Below, one piece after another: positions 44,356 through 52,935 of a stretch of 64,000 nt of DNA. The notes below the pieces were generated by a model. The model did not search any database. It saw only the letters and a program-made list of their open reading frames with translations, and had not been told where the DNA came from. The translations under genes were made by a program, and so were the position numbers. The DNA is from Pseudomonas sp. ACM7. GTDB taxonomy: Bacteria; Pseudomonadota; Gammaproteobacteria; Pseudomonadales; Pseudomonadaceae. Numbering within the stretch: position 1 is the stretch's first letter; every line of letters begins with the position of its first letter. The DNA lies in NCBI RefSeq assembly GCF_004136015.1, contig NZ_CP024866.1:6462861-6526860 (forward strand). Direction: 5' to 3'.

Positions 44356-44584
44356 TTCCATGAAACGGCGTTTGTCGGTCATTAAAAAGCTCCTCGGTAG
44401 ATATTTTCCACCTACCGGGGGGCTGGGGAAATTAGACCACTACACCGATCCCGTCTAGTGAGCGGGAGCCATCATTGCCACGTCTATGGACAGACTAATG
44501 GCAAAATAGTAGCGTTGCAGGGCTGAGAGCAGCAGAAATAGCTGCAAATATTTAAGCGAAAACATGTTTAAGGAAGAATTGTTA

Positions 44585-47170
44585 ATGCGTTCACCAGTTA
44601 AGGTTTTTGTTAGTTATAGTCATGAAGACGAATGTTTTAGAGATGAGCTAGTAAAAGCATTTGCAAATATGGTACGCAATAACGAAATATCAACCTGGAC
44701 TGATCGCGATATCAGTGCAAGCCAGTTATGGCGCGAAGAAATAGATAAAAATCTAAAAGATACTCAAGTCATTATTTTTCTAATCAGCTCAGACTTTATT
44801 AATTCCGACTACTGTGTTGATGTGGAAATGACACAAGCACTAAAGATGCACAGTGAAGGTGTCGCATTAATTGTCCCAATTTATGTTCGAGCTACAGACG
44901 TAAAGAACTCTCTGCTTGCAGAAATCCAATTCTTGCCTACTGACAAGAAGCCTATAAAATCTTGGGAGGATAGAGATCTCGCTTGGCTTGATGTAGTTGA
45001 AGGTTTGAGAAAGTCAATAGAGACCTTGCCAGAGGTAAAAACTATGACCAAATTAATAAGTGAAATCTTAAAAGTTTCAGAAACACATATCAATTGGCTT
45101 GATGATACAGAGATAGCATTGGTACATAGATTGGTACCGAAAGTTAAATTGAGCGATATATATGTTCCGCCGGATTTTACGCTAAAAATTGGTGACTTCA
45201 GCAAAGTCAGACGAGTAGTGAACTACAGGAGGATTCTTGATGACTTTGACGGGACTGTAGTTATTGGCGAAGAGCAAGCAGGTAAGACTTCGCTCGCCAA
45301 GTTCATATTCAGAGAAAGCCTGAGCGAAGGTTATTTTCCGGTCTACTTGAGCGGAAAATAAATTGTCTCATCTGCTGTAGACAAATTAATCAAAAAACGA
45401 ATTGCAGAGCAGTATTCCGAGCCTTTAGGTGGTCTTGAAAAAAATGGCAAACGGGCAATCCTATTGCTCGATGACTTTCATCTAATTACACTTAACAAGA
45501 AGTATATTAATCAGCTTGTAGAATATGTACAAGGCGCGTTTGCAAAAGTAGTTATCTTTGCGAAAGACACTTTCCGATACGTGATGCCTGACCACACGTC
45601 TCTAGATACATTTCAAGTGATGAGTATTCATGATTTCGGAAATGTGAAACGGACTCAGTTGATTGAAAGATGGGTAGCATTAGGGCGGGAGGAGCAGATT
45701 GATGATTCCGACTTGTTCAGAGACGCGGATGACATCAAGATCAGAATCGACGCCATCATCCGAAAGAATGTTGTTCCTTCAAAACCAATTTTTATATTAT
45801 CCGTATTACAGATGCTGGAGGCGTACACTTCACAGCGCTTAGAAATGACCTCGCATGGTCACTGTTATCAAAATCTAGTTTATCAAGCGCTTGAAAAGAT
45901 TCATATCAAGTCCAAAGAGATAGATAAATATATCAATGTGCTTGCAGAGCTTGCTTGGGCACAATATACAAATGATAGTAACCCACTAACTTCAGACGGA
46001 CTATTAAGATTTTTCTCCGAATACGAGAAAAAGTACCTAAGTGTGGACCGAGACAAAGTCACAAGCGATCTTGTGAGTTGCCATTTATTACAGCAAGTAG
46101 ATGATGAAATATCTTTCAAATATCCTTATATTTACTACTTCTTTGCTGCAAAAAAAATTGCGGATACTTTTGGCAAAGACCCCGAAATAAAGAAAGAAAT
46201 AACACGACTCCTCGATGGACTGCACAGAGAGGACCACGCCAATATAATAATATTCATAACCCACCACACGAAAGATGCATGGATTCTTGACGAAATACAA
46301 CTATCGTTGATGGCCTTATTTCCGGAAAATCGATTAGCAACCCTCGATGCTGCGGATTTAAGTTTCTTGGATGATTTTTTAAAAGAAATTCCTAAGCTAG
46401 TAATGAATGAGCGTGTGGTTCAGCAAGAGCGGTTGAAGCGAAATGAAGCGCAGGACGAATATCACTTTTCGGAACAACAGTCTCAACCCAATGAGTCACA
46501 GCCGGATGAAGATCCAGAAGAATCCAATAGTTTATTCGCAAATGTTAACAAGGTATTCAAGGGTTCTGAGCTTATTGGGCAAATTATTCGAAATAGACAT
46601 GCGTCGCTTAATAGAGATGAGATGACCCATCTCTTGAGAGAGACTTATGGTTGTGGATTGAGATTTTTGCAATTTTTTATTGAACTGTCTGATATGGCTA
46701 AGGAAGGAGTGATTCAGACAATCTCTCTGGAAATGCGACAGAATCCACTGCAAACAAATTTAGCAATTGAAAAGGAAGCGAAAAGCACTTTCTTATCCAT
46801 GACATTCGTTGCCATTTATGCCGTTTTGAAAAAGATGGCCACATCTACCGGATGTGCTGAAGCGGAAGAAATCTATAAAAGTCTGGAAAATGAAATTTCA
46901 AGCCCAGCAATTAAAATAATTAATCAAGCCATAACACTCGACTTTCATAAGAAAATTGATTTTAAGGCGTTGGGCGCTCTGGCAGAGGAATTCAAGGCGA
47001 ACGCTGTATGCGATAGGATATTAAAAGAGATAGTGATACAGCACGTTTATATGTTTCCCGTAGATTATAAGGATAAGCAAAAAATATCGTCTTGCCTTAA
47101 TGTCCCCATTGAACGACTTCAGCTCCAGGACCTTAACAAAAATGTAAAAATGCTAGAGGTTAAACGTTAA
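44585..47170 (+). pseudogene. TIR-STAND NTPase (predicted antiphage sensor-effector) interrupted by one in-frame TAA
   Basis: The 862-codon frame starts at ATG 44585 (AAGGAA upstream; ATG 44564 is an alternative). Residues 5-130 form a TIR domain: VKVFVSYSHEDECFRDELV, and the NADase glutamate E81 in SDYCVDVEMTQAL. A STAND NTPase follows: Walker A GEEQAGKT at 228-235, Walker B ILLLDD at 292-297, then about 560 helical residues. Codon 259 is TAA (45359-45361), exactly between the Walker motifs, in the same frame. TIR-STAND proteins are known to degrade NAD+ on phage sensing. A lone N-terminal piece (258 residues, TIR plus Walker A) and a C-terminal piece from ATG 45464 could be made. The last base of the stop is the A of the next ATG. 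Confidence 0.8.
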
Positions 47171-48057
47171 TGGTCTCAACAAACAAAGCTCCGCTTATCA
47201 TTTATCCGGAATTGCAGAAGCTAGTTAGCAACAAGTCAAAGCTTGCTCAAAAATGCCATTTCTACTTGATCTTTTTGAACTTGGCGCTTTTAGTTACGGC
47301 CGCGTTCTTGAGTAAGTTCAAAATAGGCATTCTTGATTTTCAATTTAATCAGACGTTGATATTGATTTGTGGTTTTTCAATATTGGTTTATTTGGGACTG
47401 ATTAAACCGGAAAGGGCTTGGTATGCTAGTCGATCCCTTTCTGAAACGATAAAAACGTTAAGTTGGCGTTTTTGCTACAAAGCGGGCCCATTTGGAAATT
47501 CTGATGAGACCGATTCAAGTATTTTCGCGGAACGTGTGCGTGAATCCTGTATGGAGAGTGACTCCGTTGATGGGTTCAGCGCAGGCTATCAATTGCCTGC
47601 GGAGCCCACGCTTCAGATGCTTCTTATTAGAGAACTTACATTGGAAGAAAAGACAAAATTTTACGTAGTTAATAGAGTTGGGTCGCAGCTTAGCTGGTAC
47701 AAACGCAAGGCGAAGGCAAACAAAACTCTTGCTAAGTTTATTTTTGCCTTGTCATGCTTTGTCAGCGCGGGGGCGGTTGTTTTTTCCTATTTCAACGAGT
47801 TAAGGGGAAATGCGCAGTTGCCTACGGACTTACTCATTGCGCTTTCAAGTTCCCTTATAGCGTGCATGCAAACTAAAAAATATACCGAGTTAACTGCAGC
47901 TTATGAATTAACGGCTTATGAGATCAGTCTGGCTAGAGATTTAGTCCATTCACTTAAAACTTCTCTCGAATTGGAGCGGTTTGTTAACGAGATGGAAAAT
48001 TTATTTTCTCGTGAGCACACGCAATGGACTGCAAAAAGACAGCCGTTATTTAGATAA
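47170..48057 (+). CDS. SLATT/DUF4231-like four-helix membrane protein (predicted effector)
   Basis: A 295-residue protein with two pairs of membrane helices (about 31-48 and 55-75; about 192-212 and 218-236). After the first pair comes RAWYASRSLSETIKTLSWRF, and after the second, KKYTELTAAYELTAYEISLA: the pattern of DUF4231/SLATT domains, repeated twice. SLATT proteins are predicted pore-forming or membrane-disrupting effectors in CBASS and related defence systems. Its ATG overlaps the stop of the TIR-STAND gene by one base (TAATG), so the two are coupled. AT-rich like its neighbours. Which of the TIR or the SLATT domain acts as killer is unclear. Confidence 0.72.
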   Translation: MVSTNKAPLIIYPELQKLVSNKSKLAQKCHFYLIFLNLALLVTAAFLSKFKIGILDFQFNQTLILICGFSILVYLGLIKPERAWYASRSLSETIKTLSWRFCYKAGPFGNSDETDSSIFAERVRESCMESDSVDGFSAGYQLPAEPTLQMLLIRELTLEEKTKFYVVNRVGSQLSWYKRKAKANKTLAKFIFALSCFVSAGAVVFSYFNELRGNAQLPTDLLIALSSSLIACMQTKKYTELTAAYELTAYEISLARDLVHSLKTSLELERFVNEMENLFSREHTQWTAKRQPLFR

Positions 48058-48154
48058 ACGTAGAGATCGTAAATTCCTCATCGAGCTCGACGACATATAC
48101 TCCACTCTTCTGCCCTTCGAATAATTCGCTCTGGCCAATCAGGATTAAGAGCAG

Positions 48155-48202
48155 AAAAAAGGTGACAGATCTATTTATTTAAATAGATCTGTCACCTTTT
48201 TT
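48155..48202. repeat. Hairpin element, GGTGACAGATCTATTT family, copy 1
   Basis: 22-base perfect arms (48155-48176 and 48181-48202) with loop ATTT. It lies between two converging genes and ends in TTTTTT on both strands, so it can act as a bidirectional terminator. The same arms recur at 50007-50055. Confidence 0.85.
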
Positions 48203-48240
48203 ACGGTTTCCTTTTTTTCACGTTCTCTGGATCTCTACTT

Positions 48241-49977
48241 TTACTCTTTTGGCTTTAAAGGGATTATAAATGGCATTTCAAATTCAATGTTACCATGACC
48301 ATTTGGAGGCCGCGCAGTAAACTCCGCACCATTACAGTAACCACCTAGAACACCCATTTGCCCCACAACACCTGTCACCAGCTTGGAAACAACTCTCTTT
48401 TCTTTGGACTCTTCGTCCACATAACATACAACTTTAGGCGGTTTAAACACTACATCCAATTTTGGCGGATTATTAGTATTACTACATGCCGTATCTAGCA
48501 TGCCTTGTGTCAACCCAATTACCCCAATCATGTTAGCGCCGCTAAGATCCGCATCTGACAGACGCGTATTACTTAATTTAGCATTGGAAAGATTTGTTTC
48601 TTGCAACTCTGAAAATGACAAGTCCGCATCAGTAAAATCAGCCTGGGTGAAATCAGCTTTTGAGAAATCCGAGGCGGTTAAAGAGGTGCCTTTAAAACTT
48701 GACCATCGAGATATCGACTCCGAAAAGTCTGAAAAAAGCATGTTTGATCCGTCAAAATTAGCATTATCGACAATAGCACCTATATAAGAGCTTGTATTCA
48801 ACTCACTATGGGAAAGGTTAGCCATATACAGATTAGATCGTATGAACTTTACACCAGTACCTTTCAGCCATTCAGCGCTCATTCTACTCAACTCTAATTT
48901 TGACATGTCTTGACACCTAAGTGATGCGGCATCCAAATTTACACTATCCAAACTAAATTTTGCCGAACGCACAGCAGACACTGATTCCGCAAATGACGGC
49001 GGCAAAGGAGCGTTTCGAGCAGAGTAAATCACTCTAACCGATTTCTCTAAATAGGTTTGTGCTTCCGGTTTATATAAGTACCACGCCACACCCAGTACAA
49101 ACGCCGCGGCAATACCAAAAAACCCTAAAACCTTCATGTCTCTGTTGCGTTTTTCCTTCGAAAGAAAAATATTAATAACCGATTGAGCTTCAGCAACAGT
49201 AACTCGTTTGTTTTCGACAAGTCGAATAGGCGTACCTTCGCGCGATAGTACGGAGGTAAGAACATCAAGACCCGGCACGTTAAGTGTACTGGCGTCTTCG
49301 ACAAGCTGTAGCAACGCTGAGCCCAGACTCCTTAGTTTTGTGACTGGTAATGCATCAAGCCTTGGCAGACTAAAAAGATTAGAGGCAATATCTTCGCGAA
49401 ACTCCTCAAGACTTTTCCCCTTGACAAACTCCAACTTTCTTAAAACATCTTTCAATACACTCAATGGAAGTTTTGCAGAATTCGATATCCTTTCTAACTC
49501 CTCCAAATAAATCTCTTGAGACAGCTCTTCGGAACTATTGGAAATATTTTTTAGAACAATTAGACTTTTATATTTTTTTGCATCTGCACTCGCCACTTCC
49601 GATGGTATATAAGGGGGCACATTCGAATAGATATAATATTTATTTATATTTTTCCCAAATTTAATTTCGAGCTGCCCAAACTTGGAAAGAGATTTAACAA
49701 TATCTTTATCTCTAGACGTCCATTTTGGTGCTGATGACTTTGTTTTAACTTGAAAAACATCTATCTCTCCGTTTTTTCTAACCCCTATAATGTCATCCTT
49801 ACGTTCATACCAAAACTCTTTGTATGTTCCATTTTTGATAGCATCGCAAAGAAGGAGAACCCCCGCCACACTTTGGTAAATATAGGCCCTTCGCACTTCG
49901 GAAGCGACATCGGAAGAAATTGAGGGTTCTTCCTCAAAATCTAAAATAGTATTTCCTGTATTACTTTCTAGACTCAA
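48241..49977 (-). CDS. DUF4297-like nuclease fused to a membrane helix and pentapeptide repeats
   Basis: A 578-residue protein of unusual architecture. Residues 20-130 look like the Cap4/DUF4297 PD-(D/E)xK nuclease: SSDVASEVRRAYIYQSVAGV, then YERKDDIIGV and EIDVFQVKTK (Q76-x-K78). Residues 135-275 are helical and unassigned. A single membrane helix (VLGFFGIAAAFVLGVAWYLY, about 283-302) follows. Residues about 340-485 are pentapeptide repeats (SFKGTSLTASDFSKADFTQA, then ADFTDADLSFSEL and so on), and the last 90 residues are unassigned. It lies opposite the TIR-STAND/SLATT unit in the same AT-rich island and is flanked by hairpins. A defence role is inferred from nuclease type and location. Confidence 0.62.
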   Translation of the reverse strand: MSLESNTGNTILDFEEEPSISSDVASEVRRAYIYQSVAGVLLLCDAIKNGTYKEFWYERKDDIIGVRKNGEIDVFQVKTKSSAPKWTSRDKDIVKSLSKFGQLEIKFGKNINKYYIYSNVPPYIPSEVASADAKKYKSLIVLKNISNSSEELSQEIYLEELERISNSAKLPLSVLKDVLRKLEFVKGKSLEEFREDIASNLFSLPRLDALPVTKLRSLGSALLQLVEDASTLNVPGLDVLTSVLSREGTPIRLVENKRVTVAEAQSVINIFLSKEKRNRDMKVLGFFGIAAAFVLGVAWYLYKPEAQTYLEKSVRVIYSARNAPLPPSFAESVSAVRSAKFSLDSVNLDAASLRCQDMSKLELSRMSAEWLKGTGVKFIRSNLYMANLSHSELNTSSYIGAIVDNANFDGSNMLFSDFSESISRWSSFKGTSLTASDFSKADFTQADFTDADLSFSELQETNLSNAKLSNTRLSDADLSGANMIGVIGLTQGMLDTACSNTNNPPKLDVVFKPPKVVCYVDEESKEKRVVSKLVTGVVGQMGVLGGYCNGAEFTARPPNGHGNIEFEMPFIIPLKPKE

Positions 49978-50006
49978 CGACTTCCCACCCTGAATTATTG
50001 TTCTGC

Positions 50007-50055
50007 AAAAAAAGGTGACAGATCTATTTATCCAAATAGATCTGTCACCTTTTTT
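50007..50055. repeat. Hairpin element, GGTGACAGATCTATTT family, copy 2
   Basis: Arms 50007-50029 and 50034-50055 with loop ATCC. The stems share a 22-base arm with the copy at 48155; only the loop and the outermost A/T count differ. It lies 30 bp upstream of the nuclease start and downstream of the next minus-strand gene. Confidence 0.85.
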
Positions 50056-50095
50056 CTGACCTTTTTTGCTGAATTTTTGTTGATCATGGAATTAA

Positions 50096-50545
50096 TTAGC
50101 GCCTGCGACCCGGCTTCCAAACATAGTGAGAAAAAACAAACACGGCACATGCAAAAGCAAAAAACAAAGCCCCAATGGCACCCCAATGAGGTAAATTACT
50201 CAAGAATTTGACCTTATCTATCTGAGGGATAAAAATTATGGTCCCAATTGAAGCGCCGATGAAGATTGCTATCCTGGAAGCTTGCACACTGGTGTACTTG
50301 CCATTCAACGTCTCATCGAGTTCAATTCTCCGCAACCTTGGAACGTAGTAGCGCAAGCCGAGAAAGCAAAAAATCACATAAACTGCAAGCCCCACAGCAT
50401 AGAAGTGTGTGTCTTCCAGGGTTATTACCTGTATCAACCCCAACATAAGTATCGCAGAATAAAACGCTGCACAGGCGAAGACCATGGGCCATGCCCAGAG
50501 GTAATAGCGAATTGTTCGAATATCCATAAACACATAATCCATCAT
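50096..50545 (-). CDS. Small four-helix membrane protein of unknown function
   Basis: I do not recognise this 149-residue protein. Four hydrophobic helices are apparent (RYYLWAWPMVFACAAFYSAI, HFYAVGLAVYVIFCFLGLRY, IAIFIGASIGTIIFIPQI, WGAIGALFFAFACAVFVFSH), ending in a basic tail KPGRRR. Composition is intermediate between the AT-rich island and the rest. ATG 50545 is chosen; there is no clear ribosome site and ATG 50542 or the later M of MDIRTIRYYL are possible. It may be the edge gene of the island. Confidence 0.6.
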   Translation of the reverse strand: MMDYVFMDIRTIRYYLWAWPMVFACAAFYSAILMLGLIQVITLEDTHFYAVGLAVYVIFCFLGLRYYVPRLRRIELDETLNGKYTSVQASRIAIFIGASIGTIIFIPQIDKVKFLSNLPHWGAIGALFFAFACAVFVFSHYVWKPGRRR

Positions 50546-50612
50546 GAGTACAACGTTCAAAACCTTCAGGGCCCTGCATCCAATGCAGGGAAACACTGAA
50601 ACAGTTAACTAA

Positions 50613-51161
50613 TTAGAAGTTAGCCGGCGTATTCGCACTAATAATCTCCGCCTCATCCGCCCCAATATTCCGAAACCGATGCGGCAGCGTCGTCGGAAAG
50701 TAATACCCATCCCCGGCATTCAACACACTAATCTGCCCATCAACCGTCAGTTCAACAGTGCCACGGGTAACAAGCCCACACTCCTCCCCTTCCGAGTGCA
50801 CAATCGGCTCCTCCCCCGAGCTCGCCCCAGGCGCGTACTGCTCGCGCAAAAGCCGCATCTGCCGACTCGGCACCGAAGCGCCAATCAGCAACAACCGCAG
50901 CCCATGACGCCCGAGATCCGGCTGTTCATTGGCGCGGAACACGTATTGGTGTTCGCGAGGCGGTTGGTCGAAGGTAAAGAAGTCCGCCAAAGACATAGGA
51001 ATGCCTTCGAGCAGTTTTTTGAGGGAGCTGACGGAGGGACTGACGCGATTTTGTTCGATCAGGGAGATGGTGGCATTGGTGACGCCGCTACGCCGGGCCA
51101 GCTCGCGCTGGGAGAGTTTGTAGCTTTCGCGTACTAATTTGAGTCGTGAGCCCGTGTCCAT
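50613..51161 (-). CDS. puuR: PuuR-like XRE regulator with cupin sensor domain
   Basis: A 182-residue regulator with an N-terminal XRE helix-turn-helix (LSQRELARRSGVTNATISLI) and a C-terminal cupin domain (HSEGEECGLVTRGTVELTVD, PTTLPHRFRN). This is the architecture of PuuR, the putrescine-responsive repressor. Its place beside puuB, puuC, puuA and puuD strongly supports control of that regulon. It is on the same strand as puuB, with a REP-filled gap between. Confidence 0.87.
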   Translation of the reverse strand: MDTGSRLKLVRESYKLSQRELARRSGVTNATISLIEQNRVSPSVSSLKKLLEGIPMSLADFFTFDQPPREHQYVFRANEQPDLGRHGLRLLLIGASVPSRQMRLLREQYAPGASSGEEPIVHSEGEECGLVTRGTVELTVDGQISVLNAGDGYYFPTTLPHRFRNIGADEAEIISANTPANF

Positions 51162-51415
51162 GACAGCCTTATGCGAAGAATACTTAAGGGTTATGGGGGT
51201 GGATGGCGGGCGACTTTTGGCCGCGAAGATACCGCTTCCCTGTCCCGGAAATTTGAAAGGCGGGTATTAAATCACGTTTGGTGGTGTTGCTCAGCAGGTT
51301 CGATAAATGGTTGGGTAAAAAGGTTGTTTTGACCTGAAGTTGGGTGGTTTGACCGTGCGAACTGTGGATGCGATTACTGGGTGTCAGGTGGGATTGATAG
51401 CGACTGGGATGGCCT

Positions 51416-51440
51416 CTTCGCGAGCAAGCCCGCTCCCACA
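51416..51440. repeat. Single REP, GTGGGAGCG family
   Basis: CTTCGCGAGCAAGCCCGCTC then CCACA, one inverted copy without partner of its own, 45 bp before the REP pair at 51486. Confidence 0.8.
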
Positions 51441-51485
51441 TTTTGGTTCTGGTTGTATACAGATTTTGTGTATGCCATGGATCTC

Positions 51486-51575
51486 TGTGGGAGTGAGCTT
51501 GCTTGCGATGGCGGTGTATCAGGCGACATTGATAGCGACTGATATGGCCTCATCGCGGGCAAGCCCGCTCCCACA
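51486..51575. repeat. REP pair, GTGGGAGCG family
   Basis: TGTGGGAGTGAGCTTGCTTG starts the left arm (51486); the right arm CATCGCGGGCAAGCCCGCTC and so on ends at 51575. Arms differ by a few bases. Confidence 0.82.
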
Positions 51576-51595
51576 GGGATTGCAGCAGGCTTAAC

Positions 51596-52879
51596 TTAAA
51601 TACCGAATCGGTCGCGCAGTGCGTAGTACGCGGCGCCCATGGCGGTGAGTGGGGCCTGGAAGGTGCGGCCGCCGATCATTGGCATGTGCGGGAGCGAAGC
51701 GAATGCATCGAAGCGTTCGGCGTCGCCGCGGATCATTTCCGAGATGAGTTTGCCGGCCAGGTGCGAGCAGGTGACGCCGTGGCCGCTGTATCCTTGCATG
51801 TAGTAGGCGTTTTTTTCGATGCGGCCGAATTGCGGCATGCGTGACATGGTCAGCAGGAAGTTGCCGGTCCAGCGGTAGTCGATTTTCACGTCCTTCAGTT
51901 GCGGGAAGGTCTTGAGGATTTTCGGTTTGATCAGCTGTTCGATGTCGTCCGGTTCACGGGCGCCGTAGACCACGCCGCCGCCGTACAGCAAGCGGTTGTC
52001 GGCGGTGAGGCGGTAGTAGTCGAGCAGGTAGTTGCAGTCTTCGACGCAATAGTTGTTTTTGATCAGGCTGCGCGCAACCTTTTCCGACAACGGCTCTGTG
52101 ACGACGATTTGCGAGCCGCACGGCATGCTTTTGCGCGTGACGCGGTTGTCGAGGTCTTGCGGCAAATAGGCGTTGCCGGCGATCAGCAGGTACTTGGCGC
52201 GGACCACGCCTTTGGCGGTGCGCACGGTGATCGGTTCGCCGTAGGTGATTTCCACTGCGGCGGATTGCTCGTAGATTTTGCCGCCCAGGCCGATGATGGC
52301 CGAGGCTTCGCCGAGGGCCAGGTTCAGCGGGTGGATGTGGCCGCCCTGCATGTCGAGCAGGCCGCCGAGGTAGTTGTCGCAACCCACTTCGCGCTTGATA
52401 TCCGCCGCGTCGAGCATTTTAAGGTTTTTGTTGCCGTAGCGCTCCCAGCTGCTTTTCTGCGCGGCCAGGCCTTTGAGTTGCTTTTTGTTCAGCGCAGCGA
52501 AGATGCCGCCCGGACGGTAGTCGCACTGGATGTCGTAGTGTTGTATGCGCTGACGGATGATGTCGGCGCCTTCAAAAATCATGCTGCCGAGGACTTCGGC
52601 AGTCTTGTCGCCGTAGCGTTCTTCGATGACATCGACGTCGCGGCTGTAGGAGTTGACCAGTTGACCGCCGTTGCGACCGCTGGCGCCGAAACCGACTTTG
52701 GCGGCTTCGAGTACGGTCACGCTGTAGCCCGCTTCGGCGAGGAACAGGGCCGAGGACAAACCGGTGTAGCCGGCGCCGATCACGCAGACGTCGCAGTCCA
52801 CCGCTTGTTCGAGCACCGGGAAGTCGCCGGTGAAGTTGCGGGTGGCGGCGTAGTAGCTGTTTACATGTGCTTGTTTCAT
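51596..52879 (-). CDS. puuB: Gamma-glutamylputrescine oxidase
   Basis: A 427-residue FAD oxidase of the DAO family: CDVCVIGAGYTGLSSALFLA carries the dinucleotide motif, followed by VGFGASGRNGGQLVN. The later GYSGHGVTCSHLAGKLISEM is typical of PuuB/OrdL oxidases. It oxidises gamma-glutamylputrescine to gamma-glutamyl-gamma-aminobutyraldehyde. The next gene upstream on the same strand is the dehydrogenase puuC, 56 bp away. Function is well supported by context. Confidence 0.9.
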   Translation of the reverse strand: MKQAHVNSYYAATRNFTGDFPVLEQAVDCDVCVIGAGYTGLSSALFLAEAGYSVTVLEAAKVGFGASGRNGGQLVNSYSRDVDVIEERYGDKTAEVLGSMIFEGADIIRQRIQHYDIQCDYRPGGIFAALNKKQLKGLAAQKSSWERYGNKNLKMLDAADIKREVGCDNYLGGLLDMQGGHIHPLNLALGEASAIIGLGGKIYEQSAAVEITYGEPITVRTAKGVVRAKYLLIAGNAYLPQDLDNRVTRKSMPCGSQIVVTEPLSEKVARSLIKNNYCVEDCNYLLDYYRLTADNRLLYGGGVVYGAREPDDIEQLIKPKILKTFPQLKDVKIDYRWTGNFLLTMSRMPQFGRIEKNAYYMQGYSGHGVTCSHLAGKLISEMIRGDAERFDAFASLPHMPMIGGRTFQAPLTAMGAAYYALRDRFGI

Positions 52880-52935
52880 AGGTTTCTCCGATGGCCGCTG
52901 GCACCTGCCGGCGACCGTCGCTTTTTTTATAGGTA

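Larger units (their letters stand above)
51162..51595. other. 434-bp gap with REP copies
   Basis: No gene. It contains one single REP arm and one REP pair of the GTGGGAGC family, given separately. About 220 bp next to puuR look plain. Confidence 0.6.

Noticed and set aside
44395..44460. A tRNA gene at the left edge of the AT-rich island
   Set aside because: Only a D-arm-like piece on the minus strand; no anticodon arm, T arm or acceptor pairing could be drawn.
45359..45361. Programmed stop read-through or selenocysteine at the TIR-STAND stop
   Set aside because: The codon is TAA, not TGA, and no special downstream structure is evident; a nonsense change is simpler.
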